NCBI GenBank assembly: GCA_003640385.1
Contig: RCAB01000464.1
Span: 1-47,771 of the forward strand
From: Setaria digitata
Taxonomy: Eukaryota > Nematoda > Chromadorea > Rhabditida > Setariidae
Length of the DNA stretch: 47,771 bases
Reading direction: 5' to 3'
The notes under the pieces were generated by a model, which saw only the letters and a program-made list of their open reading frames with translations, was not told the DNA's origin and ran no database searches. Positions 1 through 14,652 of the stretch are shown here, piece after piece. Each line of letters starts with the position of its first letter. The stretch's first letter is position 1. The position numbers and the translations under genes were made by a program.

Positions 1-455
1 CGTTCTCAAGGGATCTTCCAGTTGAAGATGTAAGTTCGTATATTTCTAGTTTCTGATTATTATTAATTATTCTTTTTTTTTCTCCTGAAATAAATATTTC
101 CTATCAGTTATATATTTAATACAAAGAAGAAAAAAGTGAAAGTATTGGTTTATTATTACATATTTCTAAGCACTGATTTTGTGTATATGAAAAATAATAA
201 TTATATATAAGAATATTTTGGTAATTTTTTTTTTTTATTTTAACTTCAATTCTTTTTAATTAAAATTATTTCATCCTGATTATTAAAAGGAATATTATGA
301 ATTTTTTTTTTTTTTTTAAATATTAGTTACGGCGAACTTTCATCAAACACGACGATCAGTATTTGGAACAAATTATTGAAATGCGAACAGCGACACATCC
401 AGCACAAGGCTATTTGGAGCACACTCGAGTCATCTACACGAAACAGAAAAAATAA
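1..455 (+). CDS. 3' end of an unrecognised gene (last two exons)
   Basis: Two exons in one frame can be read. The first is cut by the window edge and ends at 29 before a GTAAGT donor. The last runs 327-455, follows a poly-T/TATTAG acceptor and ends in TAA (453-455). The visible C-terminus is about 51 residues. It contains DLPVED directly before the junction, then LRRTFIKHDDQYLEQI, and later THPAQGYLEHTRVIY and a basic KQKK tail. The composition (charged, aromatic, no low complexity) and the clean in-phase join argue for a real coding end rather than chance. I do not recognise the family and assign no function. AATAAA poly(A) signals at 467-472 and 547-552 fit a transcript end here. The rest of the gene lies left of the window. 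Confidence 0.7.
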
Positions 456-466
456 ATTTAAATTAG

Positions 467-472
467 AATAAA
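467..472 (+). terminator. Candidate poly(A) signal AATAAA
   Basis: AATAAA lies 12 bases after the TAA of the first gene. A second AATAAA is at 547-552. Either could direct cleavage; the spacing of the second is more usual. Confidence 0.45.
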
Positions 473-941
473 AATTTACAGCACTGTAATTGTGACAGTA
501 TAAATTTTATTATTTCATATATTTATTATTCAGTTTTTCATTTCATAATAAATACATACCAACCAATATCCTCATTTTTTTTTTTTTTTTTTTTCAATCA
601 AGTTTTTATAATTTTCAAAAATGTTTCATATTTTGTAATCAAAATAATATTACAAATTTTTGTACTGACTAATCACTAAATGGTGTTTATCGATTGTATG
701 CTGGAGTTTTTTTTTTTTTTTGTCATATTAAGTAAACTGAAAAAATATTGATGCTTGAAATGATATGATGAATTAAAGCAATTTATTGATCAATTTTTTC
801 GTTTCCTTTTTCTTCTTCATCTTTTCTTTCTTAATAAATTATCAATTAATGTTTTAAGACAAAAGAATAAGATAAATAAATGTAATTACCTCTATTACAT
901 TGATAACATTGAGATAGTATTGATATAATAATATTATAAAC

Positions 942-972
<31 letters not shown>

Positions 973-1034
973 ATTTCTTTAAAAGCGATAAACATTTTGA
1001 TCAATCTTTTAAAGATGCTTTTTGAAATGATAAA

Positions 1035-1086
1035 ACCAATGAAATTGGTATTGATTTAGGAGGAGACGAGAAAGCTGTCACCTCCT
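1035..1086. other. Pair of adjacent short hairpins
   Basis: ACCAAT (1035-1040) and ATTGGT (1044-1049) form a perfect 6-bp stem with a 3-base loop. Nine bases on, GGAGGAGAC (1059-1067) pairs with GTCACCTCC (1077-1085) with one mismatch and a 9-base loop; A1058/T1086 extends it. The second stem is unusually G+C rich for this region. It could be an untranslated-region element, part of a small RNA, or chance. Confidence 0.4.
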
Positions 1087-1500
1087 TCTTGAGCATTTCT
1101 TTTTTAGCTATATGCCATACATAAACAACGAACAACCGAACTTTTCTTTCCTTCCTGAAAATGTATGACAATGAAACTAATTTCTCTCTTTTTTTTTTTT
1201 TTTTTTTTTTTTTGAAATTTCAAGAAAAAAAAGAAAAGGAATGGAAAAAAAAAAACGAGTAGGGAATGCATTAAAATTTTAAAAATGAGTTTTTAGATTT
1301 TAGAAATTTTCACTCTTTACACCAATTATTTATAAAATTACGAAAGAAATAGTGTTTGCAGGATGAATTTAAAAAGTGAAAAAAATAAATTAAATTAAAA
1401 ATATTCCAGGAAATACTTGTAAGCATGGGAAATGATATTTTAATAACCTGATGAATGTTACTGAATTTTATAACAATAATTAGAAGAAATAATAATTATT

Positions 1501-1656
1501 GTTATTATTATTCATTATTGCAATTCATAAAAATTTCATACTTATCGATTTTAATAACTTTGTTAAAAATTTCATCGNGTTATTATTATTCATTATTGCA
1601 TTTCATAAAAATTTCATACTTATCGATTTTAATAACTTTGTTAAAAATTTCATCGA
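1501..1656. repeat. 78-bp direct tandem duplication with an N at the junction
   Basis: Bases 1501-1577 and 1579-1656 are nearly identical (one A/T difference seen near base 22 of the unit). The single N sits exactly at the junction, at 1578. Both copies run from the TTATTATTATTCATTATTGC start to the AAAAATTTCATCG end. The N at the boundary suggests two contig ends that overlap by about 78 bp and were joined without merging, so the duplication may be an assembly artefact. Confidence 0.85.
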
Positions 1657-2520
1657 GAACTTCTGTTTTTACATAATTTTTCATAGAAATTGATTGAAGT
1701 ATAAAAAATGAACAGCATCAAAAAAAAGAAAAAAGCTTTGAAGTATTGCTTTTAGTTTTTAAAACTTTTTAATACAAAATACACATTTGACATTTGAATA
1801 TTTATATATTTTAATATAAGTATTCATATATTTCTATTAATATATGTATATATCAGTACATGGCTACTACTAATTTAGTTCAATGAATCTTTCACACCGA
1901 CTCATTTTGTTGCTTTGTTTATGTGTTGTCTATATCGACATTGTATTATATGAAAGGAAATGACGATTATTAAGTTATGCCCTCGAATTATTCTACATGC
2001 AATTATCGATTACCAATGAGTCCTTCCTCCCTCATTACACAATCTGCATCCTTCCATTTTGTTTATTTACTTATTTATCTGTTTGCTGCTACCGTTTACG
2101 ATAAGTAATACGCAAGTTATTTAGCTGTTATTAATGTCATTACCTTAAAACGATAACTTTAGTGCTGTATTTTGCTTAACAGGTTGAGCATCTCCCGGGA
2201 AGGGAGGAGTATGGTATAATAATCATGCGTCGTCTTCTTGTGGTGGCACTTGATTTTGGTTTTGGTAAATCTAGGTGACTGTTCTGAGTTGGTGCAACAG
2301 ATTCGAGATGTTGCATTGCATAGTTTCCAAGGTGACTGGGATGACTATTCATTTCACAATATTCGAATGAAAATCCATGGAAAAAAAGATTTGATCCATT
2401 AGGGCTTATCTAAAATTGCTTTGCTTCAGTTTTTTTTTCTTTAATATAACATTTATTATTTTTTTTATTAGCTAAAAATCGGTGAAAAAAACCAAAAATA
2501 AAAATTGGCTGCTTTGTGTA

Positions 2521-2530
2521 GCAGTCAGAG
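2521..2530 (+). promoter_or_regulatory. Candidate splice or trans-splice acceptor just before the apa-2 start
   Basis: TTTGTGTAGCAG ends at 2524, only six bases before the ATG at 2531. Nematode messages often receive a spliced leader a few bases upstream of the start codon. This AG is in the right place for a leader, or for the 3' end of an intron in the 5' untranslated region. No leader sequence is encoded here. Confidence 0.5.
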
Positions 2531-5500
2531 ATGCCAGCCGTCAAAGGGGATGGGATGCGCGGCCTTGCCGTTTTCATCTCCGATATCCGGAACTGTAAAA
2601 GTAAGGAAGCGGAATTGAAACGGATCAACCGAGAGTTGGCAAATATTCGGAGCAAATTCAAAGGTTTTTTACTGTCACTTTGTTTGTATCTTTTTGTACA
2701 AAGTAAGATTAATGCTAGTGTGTTTACTTTTTGTTTACTACTTTTTCCGATATATGGGTGTGCAGTCAGGATGTTTTTAAGTACTATCAATAATATTCTT
2801 TCGGAAAAAAATAGAGCTTATTCAAGGCTTCCTCCTCTGGTAAAATTGAAACTTTTCCGGTCATGTTTTAAAAAATTCATTTCGGTTCTTTATGTTTCCA
2901 TGAGAGTTGGGTATGTTAGCGAAATTCTAATACGTCAGCATAATTTGATTTTTTTCGTTTCAGCATTTGCTAAAATATCCTTAAAATAATATTCTAAGCT
3001 TTTAATTCCAGCAAGGTGATGGTATCCTAATAAAAATCATAATTCACATTTCGAATTTCCGTACAGTTTTGGTAAAAATTTAGTTGACTTTGGAGAAGAT
3101 TGTTGGATGAAGTGTACTACTAGTACTTTATTCTGCAGGTGATAAAATGATAGATGGTTATCAGAAGAAGAAATATGTTTGTAAGCTTCTGTTCATTTTC
3201 CTTCTTGGAAATGACATTGATTTTGGGCATATGGAAGCGACTAATTTATTAAGTTCGAATAAATATACCGAAAAGCAAATTGTGAGTCCTTTTTTGTAAA
3301 TCATTCAAAAAGCTCTGAGACATCTGTTATGAGGTATTTGTGTTTTCATTTGATCCTCTAAAGAGTTGAATTATTTTTTTATTTGATTTTTTTCTTTTCA
3401 TTCAGGGTTATCTCTTTATTTCGGTATTGATAAACAATAATTCCGATTTGATCAAATTGATTATTCAATCCATAAAGAATGATCTCCAGTCGCGCAATCC
3501 TGTTCATGTTAATTTGGCATTACAATGTATTTCCAACATTGGTAGTAAGGATATGGCTGAAGCATTTGCTCAAGATTTACCAAAATTGCTGGTTTCCGGG
3601 TGTGTTTTAATAAGATGTAATAATGTTTTAAAAATTTGAACTTCTTGTACTCTCCGGTTTTCAGGAGTGGAAGGAGTTATGTTGCGTGTTGTCCTGAAGT
3701 TCCTAATTTACATATATTATCAACAATATATGACAAATAATTTTTATCCATAGCAGTTGTAATTTCTATTGGGTATTGTCATGGATTTGCCGTTTTTGAT
3801 AAAGGTGTTTAAAAGAAAGAAAAAAGCTAATATGAATGGTCGCTCAGTTTTGGACTTATTAGTAATAATTTTAGGGATACAATCGATTTTGTGAAGCAGA
3901 GTGCAGCATTGTGCTTGTTGAAACTATTTAGGATATGTCCAGATGTTTTACCACCCAGTGAATTTTCCTCTCGTATCGTTCATTTATTAAATGATCAGCA
4001 TTTGGTGAGAGTTTCAAGGTCTTCATAGGTAGCATGTTGTGTTGCGGGCTTCTGGATTTACTGTAACTCATTCCTAGAGTTTCAGTTTTTGTTTTCCTTT
4101 TTCTTTCTTGGCAGGCGTCGTACGAATTTTCACTTATGTTTAGGTCTTCTTTTTTTTTTTGCATGGATTCATTCCCAAACTTGTTATTTTCATATAAAAT
4201 TATTTTCAGGGTGTTGTTACATCAGCTGCTTCTCTAATCGAAGCGTTGTCGAAGAAGTGGCCTGATGAATATAAAGGGTGTATCTCGCTGGCTATTTCAA
4301 GATTAAGCCGGGTAAAAATTCCTTATATTTCGGTCCACTTTAGAAGAACTTCGTGCGACTTTGTTCCAGAATTCTGTTGTACTAACCTTAGGATAATATA
4401 GTTATCAATTTTTGGAGAAATTACCGCATACTTATAAAAAATGTGTTATAGATCGTCACAGCAGGTTACACAGACTTACAAGACTATACTTATTATTTTG
4501 TACCAGCACCTTGGCTTTGTGTAAAGTTGTTGAGATTGTTACAGAATTATCCACCGCCAGGTAAAGTTTTGTAATCTTTCCATTAAATTTTTAAATGATT
4601 TGCGTAAATGTTGAGTTGCTGTATACAGTCATTCTCATATTATAGAAGATCCAAGCAACAAGTCTCGTTTAATGGAATGTCTGGAAGGAATCTTGAATAA
4701 AGCGATGGATGCTCCAAAATCCAAAAAAGTACAACATTCGAACGCTAAAAATGCGGTACTATTTGAATCAATTGCTTTGATTATTCATATGGACACGGAG
4801 CCGAGCTTACTTGTTCGAGCTTGCAATCAGTTAGGCACTTTTCTCTCCCATCGTGAGACAAATTTGAGGTTAGTGAAAAGTTCAAACTTTGTTTTCACAT
4901 TTTTTCAGTTTATATTCATATGTTCAAAGACCAAATAGGATTAAACAAAAAATTTGAAATTATTGTTGTACACAAATCTAGATTTATGATTGGCCGCTTT
5001 CAGCATAGTTTTATTATACTCATAGGGCTGTTTTTTTCTCCTTGTTCAAGTTTTGTTTGTTAAATCTGACGTTATTTTAGGTATCTTGCTTTGGAGTCAA
5101 TGTGTTTATTAGCAACTTCAGAATTTTCACATGAAGCTGTGAAAAGACACCAAGAAACGATCATAAATAGTTTGAAAACTGAAAGAGATGTTTCAGTTCG
5201 GCAACGAGCCGTTGACTTACTCTATGCTATGTGTGATAGGTATGTTGTTATATTTTATCTTAAAACGTCCGGAATGAGTAAATTGAAATTCTTCTGAAAT
5301 CGAATAGCGGTTGTTTATCAAGATCATTGCTAAATGGAACAAAATTTATGAAGGTAAAGTTTGTTCATGCGTACAATGTTCCCTTTTCTTTTAAGATCAA
5401 ATGCTGCAGAAATTGTTTTCGAAATGTTGTCATATCTTGAAACAGCAGACTATTCAATTCGGGAGGAAATGGTGAGTTGATAATTTCCAAATTTCTGAGC

Positions 5501-8500
5501 AATGTCTTGCTGTTTTGGAAGTTTTGGTAATATTGTTTATCTTGTTTCGAATGGCTGTACTTTTCTCTATTATTTGGTTACTATAGGTACTGAAAGTTGC
5601 AATTTTGGCTGAAAAATACGCTACGGATTACACATGGTATGTTGATGTTATCCTGAAGTTGATACGAATTGCTGGTGATTACGTGTCTGAAGAAGTTTGG
5701 TATCGTGTTATCCAAATTGTTGTTAATCGAGAGGATGTGCAGGGCTATGCGGCTAAAACTGTTTTTGAAGCATTACAAGTAAAACTTATTTTATGGATAT
5801 TTGAATCTAAATTTAGATTCCTATTGCTAGTCGGCCAATTTCTTCCATTCTACATTCTGTCTCTTTTTGTTTGGAACAAAACATTTTACTGGTAAGGTTG
5901 GTTTAGAGACCAGCCTGTCATGAAAACATGGTCAAGGTCGGAGGTTATATATTGGGTGAATTTGGAAATTTGATAGCAGGAGATACGCGGTCGAGGTTAG
6001 TTGCATAAAGTTTAATTTCAGCTCCCATTGCTTACTAAATTTTACTGAAGCAGCATTCCTCACTGAAATGTCTCCAAACTTTTTTCTCTCTTTCCAAGAT
6101 CGAGCAAATGATTGGTAACATCAAGTGTGCATTATTGTGGTCGGTTAATGATATGCATTGATATTGCAGCCCACAAGTTCAGTTTGAACTCCTGCATAGC
6201 AAGTACCATTTGTGTTCCATTGCAACAAGATCTCTTCTGCTGTCAACATATGTGAAATTTTGTAATTTGTTTCCAGAAATCAAAGGAATGATTCAGGAGG
6301 TAAGTGCAACATGTCATTTAATTCTCATTTATTTATACACTGGAAGTTGGGTGTATTTTGACTTTAAACTTTTATTTTTAGGTCTTCCGCATGGATCATA
6401 ATTTGCGTAATCCCGATGCAGAATTACAACAGCGTGCCGTGGAATATCTTCAATTGTCGAGAGTTGCTTCTCCAGATGTTCTAGCAACAGTAATATTATT
6501 TTCTATTTTCACGCGCAAATTTCTCTTGCTAAGTTTTCTGATCGGCACTAAATTTATCACTGCACTTCAGATTTTGGAAGAAATGCCACCTTTTCCTGAG
6601 AAAGAAAGTTCACTGCTCGCTAAACTGAAAAAATCAAAACCTCATGTCGAAGAACTCGTAAATCAAGCTGCTGAGAAGAAGCAACGTCCTACTGCAATGA
6701 TGAATCATGTAATTTGTATTTGTGATAGCAGTTGCATTCACTAATTGCCTTTCCAATTTCTGGCGAAATATATGCCGGATTTCATAGGATACGCAGAACT
6801 TTGTCTTATGTGGTTTGTCACTTCAGGACACAAAAACGTCAGGTCAGTTACTAGATATCAGTCCTGGTTTGGAAACCAAAACTCTGGTAGACATATTTAG
6901 TTCTCCAACTGCAGCAAATGGTGTACAATCGACAACGACTTCGACAAATGGTGAACCTGCTGTGGATAATTATCCAGATGTCATTAAGTTAGTACTTCAA
7001 ATTAAAAGTTATTTAACATAGTCTTTTATGAACCGCGGAGTCCCAAAGAAAAAACTGAAAACAAAAATATTTGAATATCTGAATAGAGTCGGTCCATCAT
7101 TCATTGCAGATTTGCGACAAAAAACAGTGGCGTACTTTATGAAGATGCAACCATCCAAATTGGTTATAAATTAGAAACTCGTGCTAATCTTGCACGATTA
7201 GGAATGTTTTATGGTAATAAAACGAATTATTCATTCACTGATTTTAGTCCAAGCTTATTCTGCTCTGGAATACTGAGCAGTCAACTTATTGCACAGGTAT
7301 TTTTGGTTTTATGACATTTTCTAATCAATTTAAATAATTACTGCAGTTGTATTTACTGGTGTAAATGCGGTTCTGGAAGCGACTGTTACAAAAAGGAATA
7401 CGCGGTAATCATTATTTTTTGGTCACGAATTATATTTTGCGTGGAGCTGACGTTCTTTTATTATAGTGCAAACCAGTGGATAGTACAATCACAGGTGGTT
7501 CACAAGTGCAGCAGTTAATCAATTTTGTTTGCGAGCAGGAGTTTCACCGTTGCCCTCTTCTTCATCTTATTTTTACCTTCTCGTAAGTTCTCCACTTAGT
7601 GCAATTTGTATGAGCTATTAAAAAATGAATTTATGAATTTTGGTTTGTATGTGTTTAAGTATAAGTGCTGCTTAGACTGTTGGAAAACTAGATTTAGTAT
7701 TAGACAATGCTGTTGTATATTTATTTAGGATTTCCAAACTCTCTCCTTAACTTTTATTTATTCAATATTAAGGAGAAAAGAGAAACATTCTGTGTTTTTA
7801 TAGCTGCTTGCTAGGAGCGAATTTTATGTGATTAATACAGTTTCATTGCTCTTACTAAATAAATGTCTTTTAGTGATATTAACAATAGGCAGCAGTCCTT
7901 TGACAAGACTTTTGCACTTCCTATTTTCATCAATAAATTTTTTGAACCGACGGACATGTCCTCCGAACAGTTCTTCACTCGTTGGAAACAACTTTCTCAG
8001 TATGTCATGCACTTCATTTTTCCATCTTATGTTCTATAAAAATTAATTTTTTACCAACAGATTAAAAAAAAAGATTTGCAGATCAACTCAAGAGAATCAA
8101 AAAATATTTCCAGCTAAGTTACCGATAGATCGAGAACAAATCAGAACAAAAGTTAGTTATTAAATCTATTTCTTCCTTGATATTTTTTAAGCTTCCGTGC
8201 TCAGAAAAGCATAGTAGCAATTATCTCTTAGAATATGGGCCTGAACTATCGATTTCTTTCAGAAGAATTAATATTTCCAGAGCCGAACTCTCTTTTGAAG
8301 TGCTATAGAATCAAACAAGATAAAGGATAAAAGTACTTGGAACGTAGTTCTTCAACTGAAAAACCCAACTCTTATTCGTTGCTGTAGTAACAGTATTTAA
8401 AGGGCGGTTTTTTTTTCAGCTGAGTGGTTTTGGTCCTCGATTGTTACAGGAAGTAGATCCAAATCCCGAAAATTACGTTTGCGCTGGAATAGTCAATACG

Positions 8501-9092
8501 AAGATGCAGCAGATCGGTACACTTATTCGGTTGGAACCAAATAAGCAAGCAAAGGTTTGATTACTTTAATATGACATTTTAACTTCTCCGCTGCCACATT
8601 ATATTCCCTTTCACTTTTTACTGAATGAATCATGTCATCTTTCTTAGCTAAAGTTATTCGTAGAGTTAATTCGTAGTCATACAAATCACTCAGCAAGTAG
8701 TTTCCATCTTCCTAAATAGATGGAGTAGAAATATGGGTAGCATGTTACATAATAATTCCATTTTTCATGTTTTTGTAGTTAAAAGATCTTTTTCGAGTAT
8801 CCAAGAGCCTTAAAGGATTAAAAGTAGGAGGTAAAGAAAGAAATGAAAAGGGTTGTTATAACTCGTACTGGACGTCACGTCTTTCACTGTCTATCAGACG
8901 TTCCGAATTAGTGTTTTGGCCTATCTGCTGAGATCATAAGAGTATGTTAAGAACTGAGGTCTCGTGGGATTTTCTGCATCATCTCTTATTTTCTCCTCAT
9001 TCAAATATTTGCAGATGTATCGATTGACTGTTCGAAGTTCACGTGATACTGTTGCAAGTCATTTGTGTGATATTTTGTCCCAGCAGTTCTGA
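2531..9092 (+). CDS. apa-2: AP-2 clathrin adaptor complex, alpha subunit (21 exons, complete)
   Basis: Large subunit of the plasma-membrane AP-2 adaptor, which links PIP2 and cargo to clathrin in endocytosis. Exons: 2531-2663, 3139-3281, 3406-3599, 3875-4004, 4210-4311, 4452-4560, 4646-4868, 5081-5239, 5396-5471, 5587-5778, 5907-5995, 6170-6299, 6382-6489, 6571-6708, 6827-6987, 7110-7296, 7467-7582, 7874-7999, 8082-8151, 8420-8554, 9015-9092. All junctions keep phase; spliced length is 932 aa plus TGA, normal for the family. Residues 1 to about 620 are the HEAT-repeat trunk: the start [20 protein letters not shown] is almost identical to animal AP-2 alpha, and KKKY at 54-57 matches the PIP2-binding basic patch. 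About 621-695 is a short Ser/Thr-rich hinge. The rest is the appendage, with FFTRWKQLS (Trp834, the expected peptide-binding Trp). Start chosen by family N-terminus. At exon 19 a nearby alternative AG (8060) was rejected because the acceptor at 8081 restores family homology. Identification is secure. Confidence 0.97.
2664..3138 (+). other. Intron 1 of apa-2 (475 bp)
   Basis: Lies between the GGTTTT donor and the TTCTGCAG acceptor. No coding signal of its own is seen, although the first exon frame stays open for about 100 codons into it. That extension does not match the adaptor family and is read-through. Confidence 0.85.
8555..9014 (+). other. Last intron of apa-2 (460 bp)
   Basis: Separates the appendage exon ending in NKQAK from the final 78-base exon, which encodes [17 protein letters not shown] through the stop. 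Nothing else is recognised in it. Confidence 0.85.
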
Positions 9093-11581
9093 TTTTTCTG
9101 ATTATTGTTAATTTCAACGAACCTCACTATTTATTCGAATTCTCCTTCCATTTTTATGGGGTCATGCAAAGAGAGAGAGAGCAAAAAGATTATTTGCGCA
9201 AAATTTTGTGCTGCATGGTTTTTAACTTATACACATGCATATAAAATGTATATTCCCATACCATAAATTTAATAGTATATGTAGTGTATTTATAATTACA
9301 TAACGTTGATGATAATATACAGTATCAGGATGAAAAGATATTTTAAAGACGCTTGTGGGAAAGGTGTTATGTATGGTTTTATCAGCAAGCCTACATTATC
9401 TGGGTGTAATGCATAATATTATTTATACTTTTCTTTCTTACTACTTATAAAACAGTGTAGCTGTTTGAAGAAAATGCCAATTTATCCCTGTTTTCTTAGC
9501 TTTTTTTTATTCCAAGACTATTATGGAAGATTCATTCGTATTAGTAATTATTCGTGTCAATAATTGTTATAACTGTGCTGAGCAATTACTTTAAATTAAT
9601 TTTTGGAATTCTTTTAGAGAAAAAAAGATTCTATTTCAAGAAATTGAATTTTTTTTTTGTCAGATTTTAGTCAGTGCTTACCAGACTAAAGGGTAGTCGA
9701 ATAATGCTTCAGATATCAAATGTTAAATTTTATTATACCATCTTTACGCTGTATTCCACGTCGCAAGGGAAAAGTAGGAATTAAGCGTTATTGGAAGGAG
9801 TGCAGTACTGAATGCTTGATGGATCAAGTAATAATAATTTAAGAAAGAAGAAATCTGTGGCAGGTGGGTGCTTGCATTAGTATTAGTAAGAACTTGTATG
9901 AATCAATATATGGTTATAGATTTAGCAAGATTAATTTTGTTAATTACTTCATTGTTTCATTTTCAAGATTTTTGACCATTTCAAGCTTATCGATTATTCG
10001 AAATTTTTAGTTTTTCATCTCGTTAGCAAACTGCTTATGATTACAATTCTCGATTTATTATTATGCCATTAGTTGTAGAAAAGGATGAGTTTTTCCGAGG
10101 AAATTTATTTCTTGTGATAACTAAAAATGTGACTGTGTTACCATTCCTTTTGTGAATATTGCTCTTTTCCAGTTTAAAAGTAGCCATTTTTTTTTTTTTT
10201 TTTTTTTTAACCAGTTGCTTCTCGTTGTGAATTGATTGTTTTTTTTTTTTTTTTTTTTTTCTGCTTGCTACAAATGTATCTCTCCTGAATTTGCCAAATT
10301 AATTGATTAATTAAGTATGGTTTTCTTTTTTTATACTGTTCAAAGGGGATTTATAATGGCATGTGTAGTTAATATTTAATTCAGGCTAGATCACAATTGT
10401 TTATGGATTTTTTGAATATAATTCAGCACATTCGAATCTCTGTCTCTTTTTCTTACTCTATTAGAAGTCACTTTATTTATTATTTTATATTTGAATCTAA
10501 TTTATTTGACAAAATAAATTATCATCTATGACAACATGTTTGTGTTAACATTCTTAATAAGTATTCATGTTCAATCATGGGGGATTATCTACCCTTCGGT
10601 GAACAATTTTTTTCCTCATCACTTGTACCGCCTAATCTTCCGTACAGGTGTGACGGTGTGACGAGGTTCATCACATAACAGAGAATGTGACATTAAAACT
10701 AAAAGTTTCTAACGTTGAATATAAAATTTTAATGATTTCAGTAATAAGTGAACAGATACATGGAAGTGTTCTTGTTTTTTTTTTTTTTTTTTTTTTGACA
10801 GAAGGCAGTGATCAATCACAATATCTGATAGCAATCAGTATTTGGCGTGTCAACAGTTATGGATTAATTAATTTCATGATTGAGTTGTAAAGAGCTTTAG
10901 ATTTTTGAAATCCAGTTTACTTTGTAATTTCTGAAGGTTTGATAAACTTACCAGTTAGCCTTTTTTTTTTTTTCCAAAATTAAATTTGAAATAAAAAACA
11001 TGTACGTAAAGAAGCAATCAGTAATGCCAAAAACATTTCCTACTCTTTTTTTAACAATTTTTTTTTCGTGTAAGCTGTATGATTTGTATTAAATTTATTT
11101 GATCAGTTGTTTCATGCATTAATGAATCCATTCATTATTTGTATTGATCATGGAAACGCAACAGTTTTTTGTTCTACCATAAGTTTCGGAAAGTAAATTG
11201 ACAGGAAATGATAAAGAGAAGTAGGAAGTTTGGTGACAAATTAGTCCAAGTTTTCTTTTTATCAGTTTTCTTAGAATTATATTTAAAGAGGCGACCATAT
11301 CATCTTGTTTTCTGAAGGACTCGATTTTCCGTGTCATTCTACTGATGCTATTTTTTTTTTTTTTTTTTTTTTCTTTTGCTTTTTAGTATGTAGATGGAAG
11401 AAAACGGACGTTTGTATTTTTTTAGCTGTGGGGAATATTTGTTAGCTATAAGAAATATTCATTCTTGGATTAAAACTTAAAAAAAAAAAAAAAAGAAAAA
11501 AAAAACATTTCAGCTCAACTCATTATTTTGATGGGAATTTAATAACTTCATATAATTAGTTCCGGTAAGTTTTTGTTACCG
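9093..11581. other. Intergenic region between apa-2 and the PI4KII gene
   Basis: About 2.5 kb with many poly-T tracts (for example around 10190-10208, 10239-10260, 10776-10795 and 11351-11372) and a poly-A run near 11479-11505. No exon is supported. It holds the 3' flank of apa-2 and the upstream region of the kinase gene. The spacing is longer than usual for co-transcribed nematode operon genes, so an operon is not supported. Confidence 0.6.
11551..11559 (+). promoter_or_regulatory. Candidate splice/trans-splice acceptor before the PI4KII start
   Basis: TATAATTAG ends 22 bases before the ATG at 11582. It is the nearest AG that could accept a spliced leader or a 5' untranslated exon. Its polypyrimidine character is weak. 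Confidence 0.3.

Positions 11582-14652
<3,071 letters not shown>

Larger units (their letters stand above)
456..2530. other. Non-coding spacer between the first gene and apa-2
   Basis: No convincing coding exon is seen. The stretch holds 3' flank with poly(A) signals, poly-T tracts (around 577-594, 706-721 and 1191-1213), an (AT)n microsatellite at about 942-966, two small hairpins (1035-1086) and a 78-bp direct duplication (1501-1656). A less A+T-rich patch at about 2170-2400 could be promoter or 5' untranslated sequence for apa-2. I see no conserved motif that proves it. Confidence 0.6.

Noticed and set aside
1455..1693. Two overlapping 60-70-codon frames
   Set aside because: Created by the 78-bp duplication; both contain the N and have A+T-rich low-complexity content.
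2410..2989. Longer reading of apa-2 exon 1 into intron 1, and an antisense frame over it
   Set aside because: The adaptor homology stops at RSKFK and resumes at [13 protein letters not shown] in the next exon, and the splice phase fits. The extension and the antisense frame have no homology.
8061..8081. Earlier acceptor (CCAACAG at 8060) for apa-2 exon 19
   Set aside because: It would add seven residues (LKKKICR-type) in frame, but the acceptor at 8081 gives [18 protein letters not shown], which aligns without gap to the family (WKQLSNPQQEVQNIFKAK).
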